Source of the DNA: Inga oerstediana
Taxonomy: Eukaryota; Streptophyta; Magnoliopsida; Fabales; Fabaceae
Length of the DNA stretch: 64,000 nucleotides
Assembly (NCBI GenBank): GCA_963210345.1
Contig: OY723403.1
Span: 58,155,999-58,219,998, forward strand
Direction: 5' to 3'
Shown here: positions 21,828 through 34,039 of the stretch, one piece after another
How positions within the stretch are numbered: the first letter of the stretch is position 1
Layout: every line of letters begins with the position of its first letter
The notes under the pieces: generated by a model
The model's input: the letters and a program-made list of their open reading frames with translations, nothing else
Told to the model about the DNA's origin: nothing
The model's database searches: none
Translations under genes and position numbers: made by a program

Positions 21828-24662
21828 TGTAATACCCCAAAATGTGATTAAGGGCTAATCACTTCAAAAGTTGATGTAATTATTGTTACATAAACACTTT
21901 TGAAGAGTGCGATGTGAATTGTGATCTGAATGTATAGTAATCAGTGCCTAAACCCTGTATTTAAGTTCAATTATGGATCAACATCTAAATTGAATTGGAA
22001 TAGAGGGAGCACACATATTAAGATGAAAAGGAATGATAAATGTGTTTGGTGGTGATTCCATAAGAATTGCCATAATTAGGGGTAAAATGGGAAGTTTGCC
22101 GATCAATTGGTTAATTACTGAAGAGGAGACTTATTGGTAACTTACAGATCAACAGTTAGGATTAATTTTCAAGAGATCTAGAGGGTGGAATCATATGTTT
22201 GTGTGTTTATGTGTGCTCATGAAAGAGGAAACAAGATCATGACACATGGCATTATTTGGGCCATAGATGATGGTCAAACTTTCAACACATTTTCCTTTCT
22301 CCTCTCTCCCTCAAAGTCGGCTAGTAGGCATGGAAGCAAGGGAAAATTGATAATCTTCATCATCACCTCATTTCTCTCTTTCCAAGCCTCCATTTTTGTC
22401 TTAACTCAAGGAAGAAAGAGAAAGTGTAAGGTAAATTTTTGGCCTTGTAAATGATCTTGAATGCTCTAGACCCCTTCATTAATCTTAATCACCTTGATGA
22501 GAGCTCTATCTTTATGGTTTAAGACTTTTGATAGAAGGTGTTTGAAAGCTTGAGAAAAATTAAAATTGGTGCAATCGAAGAACAAGCTTTAGAAAAAGGA
22601 ACTAGTAGAAAATTGTTGCATTTTGATATAATTGTTGTGGACATTGGTTAAGATTTAAGATTTGTGAATTTTGACATTATTTTAGTATAATTTCAAAAGG
22701 GATGAATTGGATAGTGTGTTGTGGTGGAATAGGTGTCACAATGTGTTATGAGAACAATAAAAGTGGTTTAAAACCTTGGAAACAAAGTTGGTCATTTAGT
22801 TGTTTTGGATTGCAATGCACTTGGAAGTGCGGAATGTCTCATTGTGATGGGAATTTGGTTGTTTTGGTCTTTCTAATGGGTTCATAATGAAAATTTGTGT
22901 GGGAAAGGGTTTGGTTGTTGATTTGAGGGGCCACTGGACACATTGGTTAAGATTTGGAAAATTATGTCATTTATTCCGTTTTGGCTTCTGATAGAGCCTC
23001 ACTCATGTGCACTGGGGTCTCACTCGAGTACATCATCATATTTTCTCTTCTCCTTCAGTTTTAGTTGTATTTCCCTACTAAAAAGGAAGAGTGCATTTCC
23101 TCACCTGTGAGTGATATGGGACCTCACTTGAGTGTGCCTTGTATCACTCGAGTGTGTGTGCTCTTTGCACTATGAGCTCCCATTTTAGGGTAACACTCGC
23201 AGCCAAATTGTCGAGAGTGAGTGTTAACACTCGCAAGTGTTATTTTGTAACTCGAGTGCTATAGTTGTTACTCAAGTGTATTTCCTATTTTAAGGTTTCC
23301 TTTGCTCTCGGGTAGTTACTTTTTGTACCTCACTTTGTAGGACTCGGGTAAGCATGAGGCTATCACTCAAGTGTTGAGTTTAGGACTCGAGTATAGTGAT
23401 CATTTTCCATCTCTGTCATTGCTCTCGGTCAAGCTCTAGCATGAGTGAGCCGTCCTCACTTGAGTGTAAGCTATCTCATCACTCAAGTGTGTCATCTATC
23501 ACTCAAGTGTATCAATTAAAATTAGTATTTTCACATCTGAGAGGGGGGTTTTGGTCAAGTTTCCCTACTCTTTAGGCATGTGTTTATGTTTTTAGTGGCC
23601 TCCTAAAGGTCTCAAATAATAACCAACTTTAAGTGTTATGAAAGTAAGAATTTGGAATAGAGATTAATCAATCGTCCTTGATTTTGGTTGATAGGGTTCG
23701 ATATTTGCTCTGTTAACGAGCAACCAGTGCTAGAGCACACCTGGAAAGAACAAGGTAGTGACTCTTTCTCTTATATTGTATGTAATGCACTGTATGTTTG
23801 TAATGTCATTGACTTATGCATGTTTTTTGGATTTGCATCCCTATACCAATAGTCCTTTGATAGCTAACAATGGTTCGAGTGAGTGCTGTGTGCATCCCCA
23901 GTGGTGAAAGAGGATGAGGGTGGGCTGTGTTAGTGGATTCATTGTGTATGTGAAAGCCGAAAGGCTATTTGTGGGTCGTAAGGCTATGTGAATTACAGCA
24001 TGCGCATGTCTGCGTGAGCCATCTAGGGAGTAACGCTGGTCATCTCTACCCCGCCTGTTTATATACTACTGTAAATGTGAATGCCGTGAAAGATATGTGT
24101 ATATGTGATAGTTTGTGTATATTGTATTCATGCTACTATGTTTCTTGATTATTTATTTGCATGCTCTGTGATTATATGTGGTATGAGTGATTTGTTACTA
24201 TAAGGATTCTTTTGAATCTCATTCTTTCCATTGACTTACCTTTAGGCAGGGAAGTGGCTTCAAGTGGAAAGAGAAGACTAAGGGCGGCTATGACTTCTGT
24301 AGGGATGTAACAATGGTTGCTAGTTAGCGAATTTTGAATGGGATTATTGTATATATATTTGGAACGATATTGTGTAATCCCTTAAATGGGAACTTGTAAA
24401 CCCTTAGTTAATATACGAAACCCGGGGGTTTCTAGAATTTTTGTTATACATTCTAATATGTATGAATGTGATATATCTATGTAGGGTAGTTATATTCGAA
24501 ATTTGGATGAGACTTGGTTAATTTTATTGTGAAAGGAATTTGTGAAATCCCTATAGTGAATATAGGATATAAAAATGAGTTTTTGATTATCTATTGGTCT
24601 CTAATTCATTTAATTACATATTTTTGAATCATAACTACTGGTTGTAAGGCAATGGGGTTACA
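21828..24662 (+). repeat. Gypsy B 3' LTR
   Basis: A 2,835-bp LTR, TGTAATACCCC to GGGGTTACA. It contains the family block CTTTAGGCATGTGTTT (23,570), the TTTTGAATCTCATTCTTTCC block (24,209) and a long palindrome cluster (22,990-23,515). The right flank GTCGT is the predicted target duplication in gypsy C. Confidence 0.93.
22990..23515 (+). repeat. CACTCGAGTG/CACTTGAGTG cluster in gypsy B LTR
   Basis: About a dozen words of the type CACTYRAGTG are scattered over 525 bp, many preceded by TAT or TCT. The cluster sits at the LTR position described for the solo LTR and LTR A, but is far longer. Spacing is irregular. Confidence 0.85.
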
Positions 24663-26105
24663 GTCGTTGCCGATGCTCTTAGTCAAAAGACGGTGCTTGT
24701 TGCAGCAATGATGATTCAGGAAGTAAAGTTGATAGAAGACTTTATAGATTTGAATTTGTCAAGCCAAATTGTCTGTGCTAATTTCAATATTTCCCAAGTG
24801 GAAAGTGATTTAAGGGCTGAAAATGAACAAGCTCAAAAGCAAGACGATCAGGTTCAATCTATCAGGGCTATGATAGAGCGAGGAGAAGCTCAGGGTCAAG
24901 ATCTATTCCCTAGTGGATTAGTTCATTACAAGGAGAGAATTTGTTCTCCACTGAAGGCAGAATTGAGGTAGAGAATCCTCGATGAGGCACACAAAATCCA
25001 GTATACTCTTCATCCTGGAATGTTCAATATGTACCTCAATTTGAAGTCTATGTATTGGTGGCCGGGATTGAAGAGTGATGTGACCAAGTACGTGGAGCAG
25101 TGTCTTACTCGCCAAAAGGTAAATATAGAGCACCAAAGGCCACCGGGATTGTTGCAAAGTCTTGAGATTCCTATGTAGAAATGGGAAAGTGTGACTATGG
25201 ACCTTGTTGTGGGATTTCCTAGGATCAGGAACTATGATAATATTTGAGTAATTAATGACTGGTTAACAAAGTCAGCTTACTTCATACCGATTAATACTAG
25301 TTACTCTTCGGACAAACTAGCAGAGATTTATATACGAAAAATTGTGAGGCACCATGGCATACCAAAGAATATCATTTCTGATAAAGACCCTCGATTCACT
25401 TTAAGATTTTAGAGGGCTCTCCATGAGGCTCTGGGTACGAAGTTGAGATTTAGTATGGCCTATCACCATCAAACAGATGGAGAAAGGACCACTCAAATGC
25501 TAGAAGATATGCTGAGAGTATATGTCCTCGACTTTAAAGGAAACTGGGATTACTTCCTTCCACTTGTGGAGTTCGCCTACAACAACAGCTATCATGGAGC
25601 ATTTAGATGGCTCCATATGAAGCATTGTATGGGAAGAAGAGTCAGTCGCCATTGTGCTAGATAAAGCTGTCTCAGAGAAAGTTGTATGGCTGAATCTTGG
25701 TGATCAAACCTCAAATCATATTCGAATCATTCGTAAGAGGCTCCTTGCAGCGCAAAGTTGATAGAAGAGCTATGTTAATAAGAGGAGAAGACATCTAGAC
25801 TTTGAATTAGTGAACATGTATTCTTAGGAGTGTCTCTAGTCACAGGCATCGGAAGGGCAATCAAACGAAAGAAGCTGAGCCTATGGTATATAGGTCCTTT
25901 TGAGATTCTTAAGAGAATTGGGCCTATAGTGTGTTGAGTAGCCCTACTCCCAAACTTGAGTATGCTCTATGATGTGTTCCATGGTTCCCAACTGAAGAAG
26001 TACCAACCAGATTTGACAAATATTATTAAGTATAAAGATGTCAACTTGCAAGACAACTTCATGTATGTGGTAGAGCCAGAACAAATCATTGATAGGGAAG
26101 AATGA
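24663..26105 (+). pseudogene. pol: Gypsy C pol: RNase H end, integrase, C-terminal tail
   Basis: It opens with ADALSQK and an open piece to 24,971, then the integrase zinc region (ILDEAHK, HPGMFNMYLNLK, with C-L-T-R-Q in place of the C-x2-C, so the second Cys is lost), the catalytic core with the first Asp in NDWLTKSAYF (near 25,258), the second in SDKDPRF (near 25,379) and Glu in D-G-E-R-T-T (near 25,481). Two residues are missing beside that Glu compared with the usual G-Q-S-E-R. An open piece runs 25,443-25,664. The tail ends near 26,100 with AVEPEQII-type sequence. Several stops and frameshifts exclude function. Confidence 0.88.
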
Positions 26106-26261
26106 TGGCTAAGACACTGAAGCATACCATTTGAAAAGGTGGCCTAGAAAGGAAATTCATAGAGGGAAGCAACTTAGGAAGCATAAGCGTACATGCAGAT
26201 GCTTTATCTGTAGTTTATGGCTCAAGTTGTGTAACAAATTTTGGGGATAAAATCTATTGTA

Positions 26262-26272
26262 TGGGGGGAGAA
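26262..26272 (+). other. Gypsy C polypurine tract
   Basis: TGGGGGGAGAA is directly before the 3' LTR. Confidence 0.85.
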
Positions 26273-26273
26273 T

Positions 26274-29200
26274 TGCAATATCCCAAAATACATCCAAGAG
26301 ATAAATGTAATAGACGGTGAAATAAAATGGTTTAATGCCACCCTAATTAATTTTGCTATAATCAAGGAAAAAAGAGACAATTGCACCTTGATCTTGAGGT
26401 TAAAATTTGAAATCTAGATAAAGGGCTAGGATTTGCTCTTGAAAAGTAACAGTAATTATGATGGTGAAAAATGTCCAAAAATGGGCATTAAAAAAGAAGA
26501 AGTAGAAGAGTTAAGTCAACATGTGCTTACTTTTTGGTCAAAAATTGTGGTTAGGCATAAAGAAAGCAAGAAGAGTAAATTGGTCAACATTTTCCCTCCC
26601 TTCTTGAGTGATATTTCATCCAACATAAAGGAAATCCAAGAAGAAATAATATTTGGCTCACAAATAAAGCATATAGAGGCATTTTGATTTTGGCCAAATA
26701 TATCATTCTAAAAGTAATATAAGAGGAGGCAAAAACCATGAGAATATAAGAAGCAATTTTTTCCCTTTAAGAGCCATCAATCGTATGATAAGAGGGAAGG
26801 AAAGAGAAACACAATTAGGACCAAGAAAAGGTGAAGACTTTATGAACAAATTAAACTAAAAGATGAAATTGTGAGTTGGCAAAATATATGATGATTGAAG
26901 AAGCCTTTTTAGCTCATTTAAGAGCCATATTTTGGTAGAAACTTCATAGCCAAGGAAATAAAGAAACAAAAGATAATGTCATGCAATAGAAAGGGGGGAA
27001 GTTCGTATGACATAAACAAAGATGATCTAAAGTATGTGCCACATGTTTATTGCAATTAAATATAATCGTTGAAGGAGGTGGATTAGGATATTTTTTTGAA
27101 GGCTTTTATCTCTTTCTTTGGCTTCATTTTCACCCAAGTATTAACCCTAAAGGGAAGAGAGAAAAATTTGACCTTATCTCACTCTCTCGTGGCTCAAGTT
27201 TCATTCAAGTTTAAGAAGAAAGAGAAAAGGAAGAATAAAGTTAAGGTGAGATATTCTTCCTTGATTTTGACCTAGTAGACCACTTCTATGGCTCAAATAC
27301 CCTGCATAAACATTGTTCCTCTTGATGAGAGCTTCATTTCTATGGTTTTAGAATTTCAATAGGAGGTGTTTTGAGCCATCATCAAATAATAAAAGTTGAA
27401 AAACCAAAGAAAGGAGCTAAGGAGAAGAAAGAGGTGAGAATTGGCTTCAATTTGAGCTATTGGTCATGTAAGTTAAATGAGTATTTTGACATGTGTAATT
27501 CTGCTCTGATTTTTTCCAAGTTAGGGTTTGGAGAATTCATGGTGTTTTGGTTATGTATTTGGTGTTTTATGATGATTAGAAACCATATAACACAAGTTCG
27601 ATGCTCAATTTGGGAATTTGGTAATTTCACGAATTTTGTTGTTTTTTCTGACAAAACAAGATGTGGGGAATGAGTGAGAATTTGTTCATTTTGTTGTTAC
27701 CATTGTGTTCTACATGAAAAATTATATGATTATAGCCCTGGGTTATGAATTTTGGGTCATTGAAACTTAAAATGCAAAACTGGATTTTCTGCCTGAATAG
27801 AATTCCAGTGAGGTACCCTATTGGTGTGGTATTTTTGGATAACCAAATGATCTATAAAAATTCTGAAACTTTTCTGTTAAATAGTAGACACATCAAGCTT
27901 TAATTTGATAAGTTATTTGTGTCATTTCGATTTGTACACTGGGAGTTATGAATTTTTGAAGTTAGGTTATGAAAATTGGGTTGAATTCTAACAGTGTGCA
28001 ATAAATGAATATTCTGGGGATGTTGTGTATGCAACTGGCTGTGGGTTATATTTTTCCTTGAAACTATACTAAATAAGGGTCACATATCCTTTTGAATGAT
28101 TCCATTTTGATTTTTATAGATTTAGTTATGATTTTTGAAATTTGATGAAACATTCTGGCAGTATTGGTCACTTATGCGAAAATTGAAGATATTATGGCAT
28201 AATGTAATATTTTTGAACTCTGAGGTTAGAAATTGGTTTTTTAGGTTAATTGAGCACTTTAGCTCCTTAGTTGACTTGATTAAATGACCATAGTGATAAC
28301 CAACTCAAGTATTATGAGTTATTAAAGAATTAGAATAGGTAATAACTCGTCGTCCCGATTTGACATTTCCCTGCGTGTGATAAAACGATGCTAGAGTATG
28401 AATAGAAAGTACAAGATAGTGACACTTTCTCTTATACTATGTGTAATGCATTGTATGTTTATTATATCATTGAATTGTGTATTGGGAATTCTGTGACATT
28501 TGCTGCTATGAAAACAATGTGAAATCCGTGATGACTATGTGTATGCTGTGAAGGCAATGTGTATGCTGCGAAAGCATTATGTAAGCCATGAAGGCAATGT
28601 GTATTACGGCGTGAGTAGTCGTAGACATGACATAGGTCACACCTACCCCTGTCATTGTAAATGTGTAAACCGTGAAGGCTATGTGTATGCTGTGAAGATT
28701 ATGCGTATGCCGTGAAGGCCATATGTATGCTGCTGTTTGGTGATTTACTTGCATGCTATGTGATTATATGTTGTATGAGTGATTTGTTACTACCGGGATT
28801 CTCTTGAATCTCATTCTCTCCATTGACTAACCTACAGCTAGGGCGAGCTGCTTGAAGTAGAAGCAACCAACCAAAAGCGGCCAGTTTTCTTTCGGTTGAT
28901 GGATGGTTGTCATATTTTGGAATTTGGATTACTGTTTATATACTGTAAATGTTATTTTGAAAATGGGTATATAATCCCCTGAATGGGAAGTTGTAAGGGG
29001 TGATTATGCCCCATAAACCCTTGAGTTAATATATGGAAAAGCTGAGGGTTGCCAGGAATTTTGGTTTACACTTTGAGCAACTTAACTGCAAAGTTAATTA
29101 TATTCAGAATATAAGTATGAGACTAGATCGAGTAGGTTTTAAAAGAAATTTGAAAACCCACTTTATTTCAGGGTAGGTCATTGTCTTGAAGAGGGAACTT

Positions 29201-29290
29201 AAATAGATTTTGTAATAATCATTGGTCTCTAATTTAACTTAATTATGCATTTTTGAATTATAATTACAGATTATAAGGTAAGGGGTAACA
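26274..29290 (+). repeat. Gypsy C 3' LTR
   Basis: About 3,017 bp, from TGCAATATCCC to GGGGTAACA. Its first kilobase resembles the gypsy D LTRs (shared AAGGGCTAGGATTTGCTCTT at 26,421 and 40,021), while its end resembles the gypsy B LTR. It has no palindrome cluster at the usual place (about 28,190). The right target duplication would be TAAGT (29,291-29,295), not verifiable here. Confidence 0.8.
28506..28729 (+). repeat. 20-bp minisatellite in gypsy C LTR
   Basis: Five contiguous 20-bp units start at 28,506 and three more at 28,670, with a consensus close to CCGTGAAGGCAATGTGTATG. A 64-bp non-repeat spacer separates the two blocks. It matches in position the GAAAGGCTAT units of the solo LTR (about 19,830). 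Confidence 0.9.
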
Positions 29291-31765
29291 TAAGTAATGA
29301 TGAGTATTGATGACACGTACTTTTGTGTTGGATAAACAAGAAGATGACACGTGTCCTTTCATAATGAGATGCACTATTAACTTTTATGTTGGCACATTCA
29401 TGAGGTGCCACATGTCCATTAATAATGATGGTCACTTTTAAGCTTCTTTGTTGGCATGTTGATGAGGCACCATTGTTACCTTAGGAAATTCATCAGGCTT
29501 CCTTTCCCCTGACATTAAAGGATGGCAAGTAGAAAAGAAAAGTCAAGGTATATTCCAATTATTCTAAGCTTGGAAAGTTTAACCAAAAGGCAATAATTCA
29601 AGAACACTTCGGTCAACATTTCCCCTCCCTTTTGATGGTGATTTTCATCCAAGTTGAAGAAGGAGGAGGAAATAGAAAGCTCAACCCAATTGACCCAACT
29701 TAGGTTAGTTAATTAACCTTACAACTTTTCTAGAAGTCATAGATTATTGACACATAGATTTTCTCTTATTTTCTTATGCAATTTGTGGCCAAGTGATTTC
29801 AAGAGGTCAAGGTAGATATTAAATCAAACTCACACTCTCTTCCATTCTTAAAAGTAGTCCAACACCAAAAAATAAGGGATAAAAAGCTTGGAAAAAGAAA
29901 AAGGAAAGAGAAAGAGTACTCTGGAAATTCAAGAGTCAAGGTGAGACTTCTGCCTTGATTTTCACCATGATAATAACCTTTCTAGCTTAAATTCTCTTAT
30001 TTAACATTATTCTCCTCTCAAAGAGCTTCAATCATATGGTTTTTGTTTTTTAAGAGGTGTTTTGAGTTGTCAAAGAAGAGCCAAAGTTGGAAACCAAAAG
30101 AACTAGCTTGGGAAAGTGATAGAGGTAAGTTAGACCTTCAATTTGTGCTCTATATTGTGTTGATTGGTCAAGAATTTTGTAACTTGTCTTGTGCCCTAAT
30201 TTCAGTTATCTTAAGGTTTTGATGTTTCATGTTGTTTTGATCACATACATGATGTGTTGTGATGTTTAAAGAGCATATAGAACTTGTTTGATGATTAAAT
30301 TAGAAACTTGGTGATTGTTGGACTGTGTTGCCATTTTGGTCAAAATAGGGCATGTACAAGGAGTAGTAATTTGGTAAATTTGAGGTTTCCAATGCATTCT
30401 ACACCAAAAAATTGTGCAGGAATAGGTTGAGAACACAATTTTATAAAGGTTGGATTGAAAACCTAAAGAGTGAAGTTTAAGGTAGTTGCTACCAAATTAT
30501 GTTTTTGGGAGTAAGATTGCTAGTAGCATGATTTTGACTGACCAAATAAAGTCCACTAGATTTGAAATTTTATAGCCTATTAGTAGACATCCCAAGCTTT
30601 AAAATTAAGGGTAGAATGCATTATTTGGGTTAATATACTGTGAATTATGGATTTTTTGTTGTTAAGAAATTAAAACTGGGTAGAATTCTTAAGTACCCAT
30701 GTTGGTTGTGAATTTCTGGAACTATATGCTCATAATGGGCAATAGGAGATATTTTTCCTTTAAAGTATATTTAAAGAGATTCACATGCGACTTTGAACAA
30801 GCCCATTTGGAGTTCCCTTGATAAAGATATGATTTTCCAAAGTTAGGTGACAAATCTGGTTGATTAGGATGACCCTCAAATTTGTGGCACTTAAAGTAAT
30901 TTGAGACAAGTATAGGTCCAAAGATAAGAGACATGTTCTAGATGCTAATGTAGTCATATTGGACATTCATTTGTTATGGCTCTAATGAAATGGTTATCTA
31001 TCTAGGACCATGAGATGTCAATAAAGAAGAAGAATGGAAGAATTTCCAAGCAACTTCAATAGTTGGAAGAAAAGGTACAAGAAGAGGACTTAAAGACAAT
31101 AGGTTGTAAAACTTTCCTGACTTGCATTTACTTGATAAGTATGGTTATGCATTGTTGTGTTGAATTGTTTTGATAAATTATATCAAGCGTATGTGAATGA
31201 TTGAAGGTTTGTTTTGCTTATTTTGTGGCCATTAGTGTAATGTGTTAAACATTGAGCAAGCAAGTATATCATTATGCTAGTATGAATTTATGTAAGCAAG
31301 AATGTGATACATTAATCTTGTATCTTATATGCATAGTTAGCAAAGTTTGCTATTGAGATTCCCTAGAATCTCACTCTCCCTCACCCAACTATATAGGTAT
31401 AATAAGTATAGGAGAAGAATGCATGAAGACATAAAAGGTGGAAATATGAAAGAGAATCAAAGGTCGAAGTGCAATGCACTATTTATGTATTTGATTGGAT
31501 TTGTGTATATTTGCATATAAATGAATTAAGAATGAGTAGAGAATTGCTCTAATATTAATAAAAGGAATTAAGAATTGATAGGTCACTAAGAAGATATGAA
31601 CCACTATATGATGGCTTTCAAAAAGTTTTAAACTATTCAGAAAAACCCACTCAACAACAGGTTTAAATCCTGCCTTGAGGTTGGGAATTGAAAGAACTTT
31701 ACAAAGGAATATTGCTTAATTGTTCGAGTGCTCTACGTAAAACTCATCAAAATGATTATGGAAAT
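29291..31765 (+). mobile_element. Worn gypsy LTR-derived block, plus orientation
   Basis: This carries LTR landmarks in order: a GGTCAACATTTCCCCTCCC block (29,613), AGAGCTTCAATCATATGG (30,020), a TTTAAAGAGATTCACATG block (30,770), a GAATCTCACTCTCCC block (31,363) and AACTATATAGGTATA (31,388). Neither a clean TG start nor a CA end is present. The first 190 bp hold three diverged units of about 60-67 bp, with GACACGTGTCC-like words. Confidence 0.65.
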
Positions 31766-31769
31766 AAGG

Positions 31770-33950
31770 TGTTATATGAAGAACCTTCTATTCTTCTTCT
31801 TTGACATCTCATGGCCCTAGATGTATATCCACATCATTCGAGCCATGACAAATGAATATCCTATGTGGCTACATTAGCCTCTAGGACATTGCTCTACCCT
31901 TGGAAGTAATTATTATTACAATTTACTCCAGGTATCTCAAATCGTATGATAAGCCTATGCTGCCATAATATTTACCAAACTTTGAAAAATCATAACTTAA
32001 TCTCTAGGATTCCAAATGAGGTTGTTCAAAGTTCTATTCACATCTCTTTAAGTCCTTTGTAAACAAAAAATATTAGCCACTACCAATTACAAGGGCTAGA
32101 TGCCAAAAATCCTCAACCAACACAACTAGTCCAGAATTCATTCAATATTTGATACATTGAATTTTGAAATTCATAACTTACTTTCTAGATATCCAATTAA
32201 CGTATTCTATATATCATTTTAAAGCTTAAGATCTATACGATCAATCTAGAAAATTTCATGACCATTGGATAATATTTGGCCATTCAAAAATAGGTCATAA
32301 ACAGATTGTCTCCCATAAACCCTAATCTGGCAGCACTATTCTTAAATTCCAATTTTTGTTTTTCCAGTCCAATTCATTCAAAATCATAACTAAGGGCTAT
32401 TGCCACAATTTTTTGTGTAGCAACCATTAGTGACATCAAATTCATCATAGTCACACTCCTCCCTCTTGCCCCAAATCTGGCTGAAACTATTGCCCTAAAC
32501 CAACAACAAGCAAGTTGACATTTTAACCACCAAAATAGTTAAATGTCCTCATTAAACATCATATATCATCATATATATGATCCTAGCAACATGAAACCCT
32601 ATAATCCCCATAATGAACAAACCCTAGGTTGTCAAGAAAACTTATAAACTCAACTAAACAACAAGATAATTTGGTTCAAATTAAAGCTTAGACTCACCTC
32701 TTTTACTATCTAGGGTTTGTTCTTTGTTTCTCTAACTTTAGTATTTATTTGGCATGTCAAAATACTACCTCTTGAGATACAAAAATAATAGGGTTATAGC
32801 TCTTAGTATGGAGAACAATGTTTATGAGGACCTCAAGAGCTAGAAAGGTGATTTAGTAGGTAATATAGGATCAAGAAGACTCACATTGTCTATTGTTCTT
32901 CCACCTTGCTCTTTCTCTTTCCCTTTTCTTTTTCCCCTTCTTTTCCCTCTTGTTTTCTTGAGTTGGTTGAATTTTTAGTGTGTGTTTGAGAGAGTGTAAT
33001 GTTTTAATATTAGTCTCCATCTCTTGGCAATTACTTGGCCAAAATTAGCCTAAGGAAACAAGAAGAGGTGATGTGTCAACTTGCCATGGCTTCTTGAAAA
33101 AGTACCAAGTTAGCTAACTAAAGATGGTTATGTTAATTTGAAATTCACTTCTTTTCTCTTTCCTCTTTTATTTGGACAAAATTAACATAAAAAATGTTGC
33201 AAATATGTTGACCAACTTCTATCTTGAATTCTTGCATTTTGGTCAACTTTCCAATTAGGCAAAATTAAAGACTTGTTGACTTTTCTTCTTCTCTTCTTTT
33301 ATTCTTTCTTTTTGCCTAGGCTCATTGGAATGGTCTTCCTTCTTTCCTCCTTGCTCTTGACTGAATTGCTAATTAAAAAGAGACCTAAAATGTTGACTAA
33401 AAGCTATGATATGTATGTGCTCCAATTTGACAAAAGTCTTCTTGCAAAAAGGATTGACACTTTGACCAAACCCTTCTTTCTCCCATTTTTGCCCTCTTGG
33501 ACGTATTTAACAAGATGACGGGAGAGAGTTTATTACTTTTCCGTCTTCAGCATTACTCTTGATATTTTAGAGTGAATCCTAGCCCTTCATCTTGATTTCC
33601 AATTCTATCCTCAAAATCAAATGGAAAATGTCTCTTTTACCCTTAATTATGATAACATTAACTAAGTTGCCATTAGTTCTTTTATTCCATTTTATTTCCT
33701 CTTGCAAGATGCCATTTCTTCTTCTTTTTGGATCCAAGTTAGGCTTTACATCCTATTTGACTCTAGATAAAGGAATTGTGTATTTTCCTTTGAATAATTG
33801 GAACTAAATCCCATACTTAATACCAAATTCATCTCTAAAAGTCATTATGGCTCTTGGACATTCTTAGGACTCTTGCTAAACTGGATCTTAGTAGCCTACT
33901 TGATTAAAACTGATTACCAAGCTTCTAGTCCTAAAATTTGGGATATTACA
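31770..33950 (-). mobile_element. Gypsy LTR, minus orientation, 3' end truncated
   Basis: Read on the minus strand it opens TGTAATATCCC at 33,950 and runs through the same landmarks as the block at 29,291-31,765, which it meets head to head. It stops near 31,770 well short of a GGGGTTACA end. Just upstream on the minus strand (33,951-33,966) lies ATATGGGGAGACAACT, a fair polypurine tract, so this was probably a 3' LTR. Confidence 0.75.
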
Positions 33951-34039
33951 AGTTGTCTCCCCATATTGTGGAGAAATAGTCTTTCTTATTATGATACTTC
34001 TTCTTCTTCTCTTTGTTCTTCAGATATTAAGGACACTTT

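Larger units (their letters stand above)
15948..24662 (+). mobile_element. Gypsy B: Ty3/gypsy chromovirus-like element without gag-protease
   Basis: Visible parts are the 3' end of the 5' LTR, primer site, short leader, reverse transcriptase, RNase H, integrase with chromodomain-like tail, polypurine tract and complete 3' LTR. The two LTR ends agree closely, which pairs them. Copia-1 occupies the 5' LTR and a solo LTR the integrase. The 3' LTR ends at 24,662 and is followed by GTCGT and then RNase H sequence of another gypsy copy, so gypsy B itself is an insertion in gypsy C. LTR length, pol order and the C-terminal segment fit the Tekay/Del branch. That assignment is inferred. Confidence 0.88.
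24663..29290 (+). mobile_element. Gypsy C: oldest gypsy layer, 3' part
   Basis: From 24,663 the sequence continues a gypsy pol from the end of RNase H through integrase and the C-terminal tail to a polypurine tract and 3' LTR. The first bases (GTCGT, then TGCCGATGCTC) match the RNase H to integrase linker at 17,934 of gypsy B. Everything upstream in gypsy C lies left of the window. Confidence 0.88.

Noticed and set aside
28506..28729. Possible CRISPR-like array
   Set aside because: Units are contiguous 20-bp tandem repeats without unique spacers, in a plant LTR.
28506..28754. Minus-strand reading frame rich in His and Thr
   Set aside because: It only reflects the 20-bp minisatellite of the gypsy C LTR. 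No start context or family resemblance.
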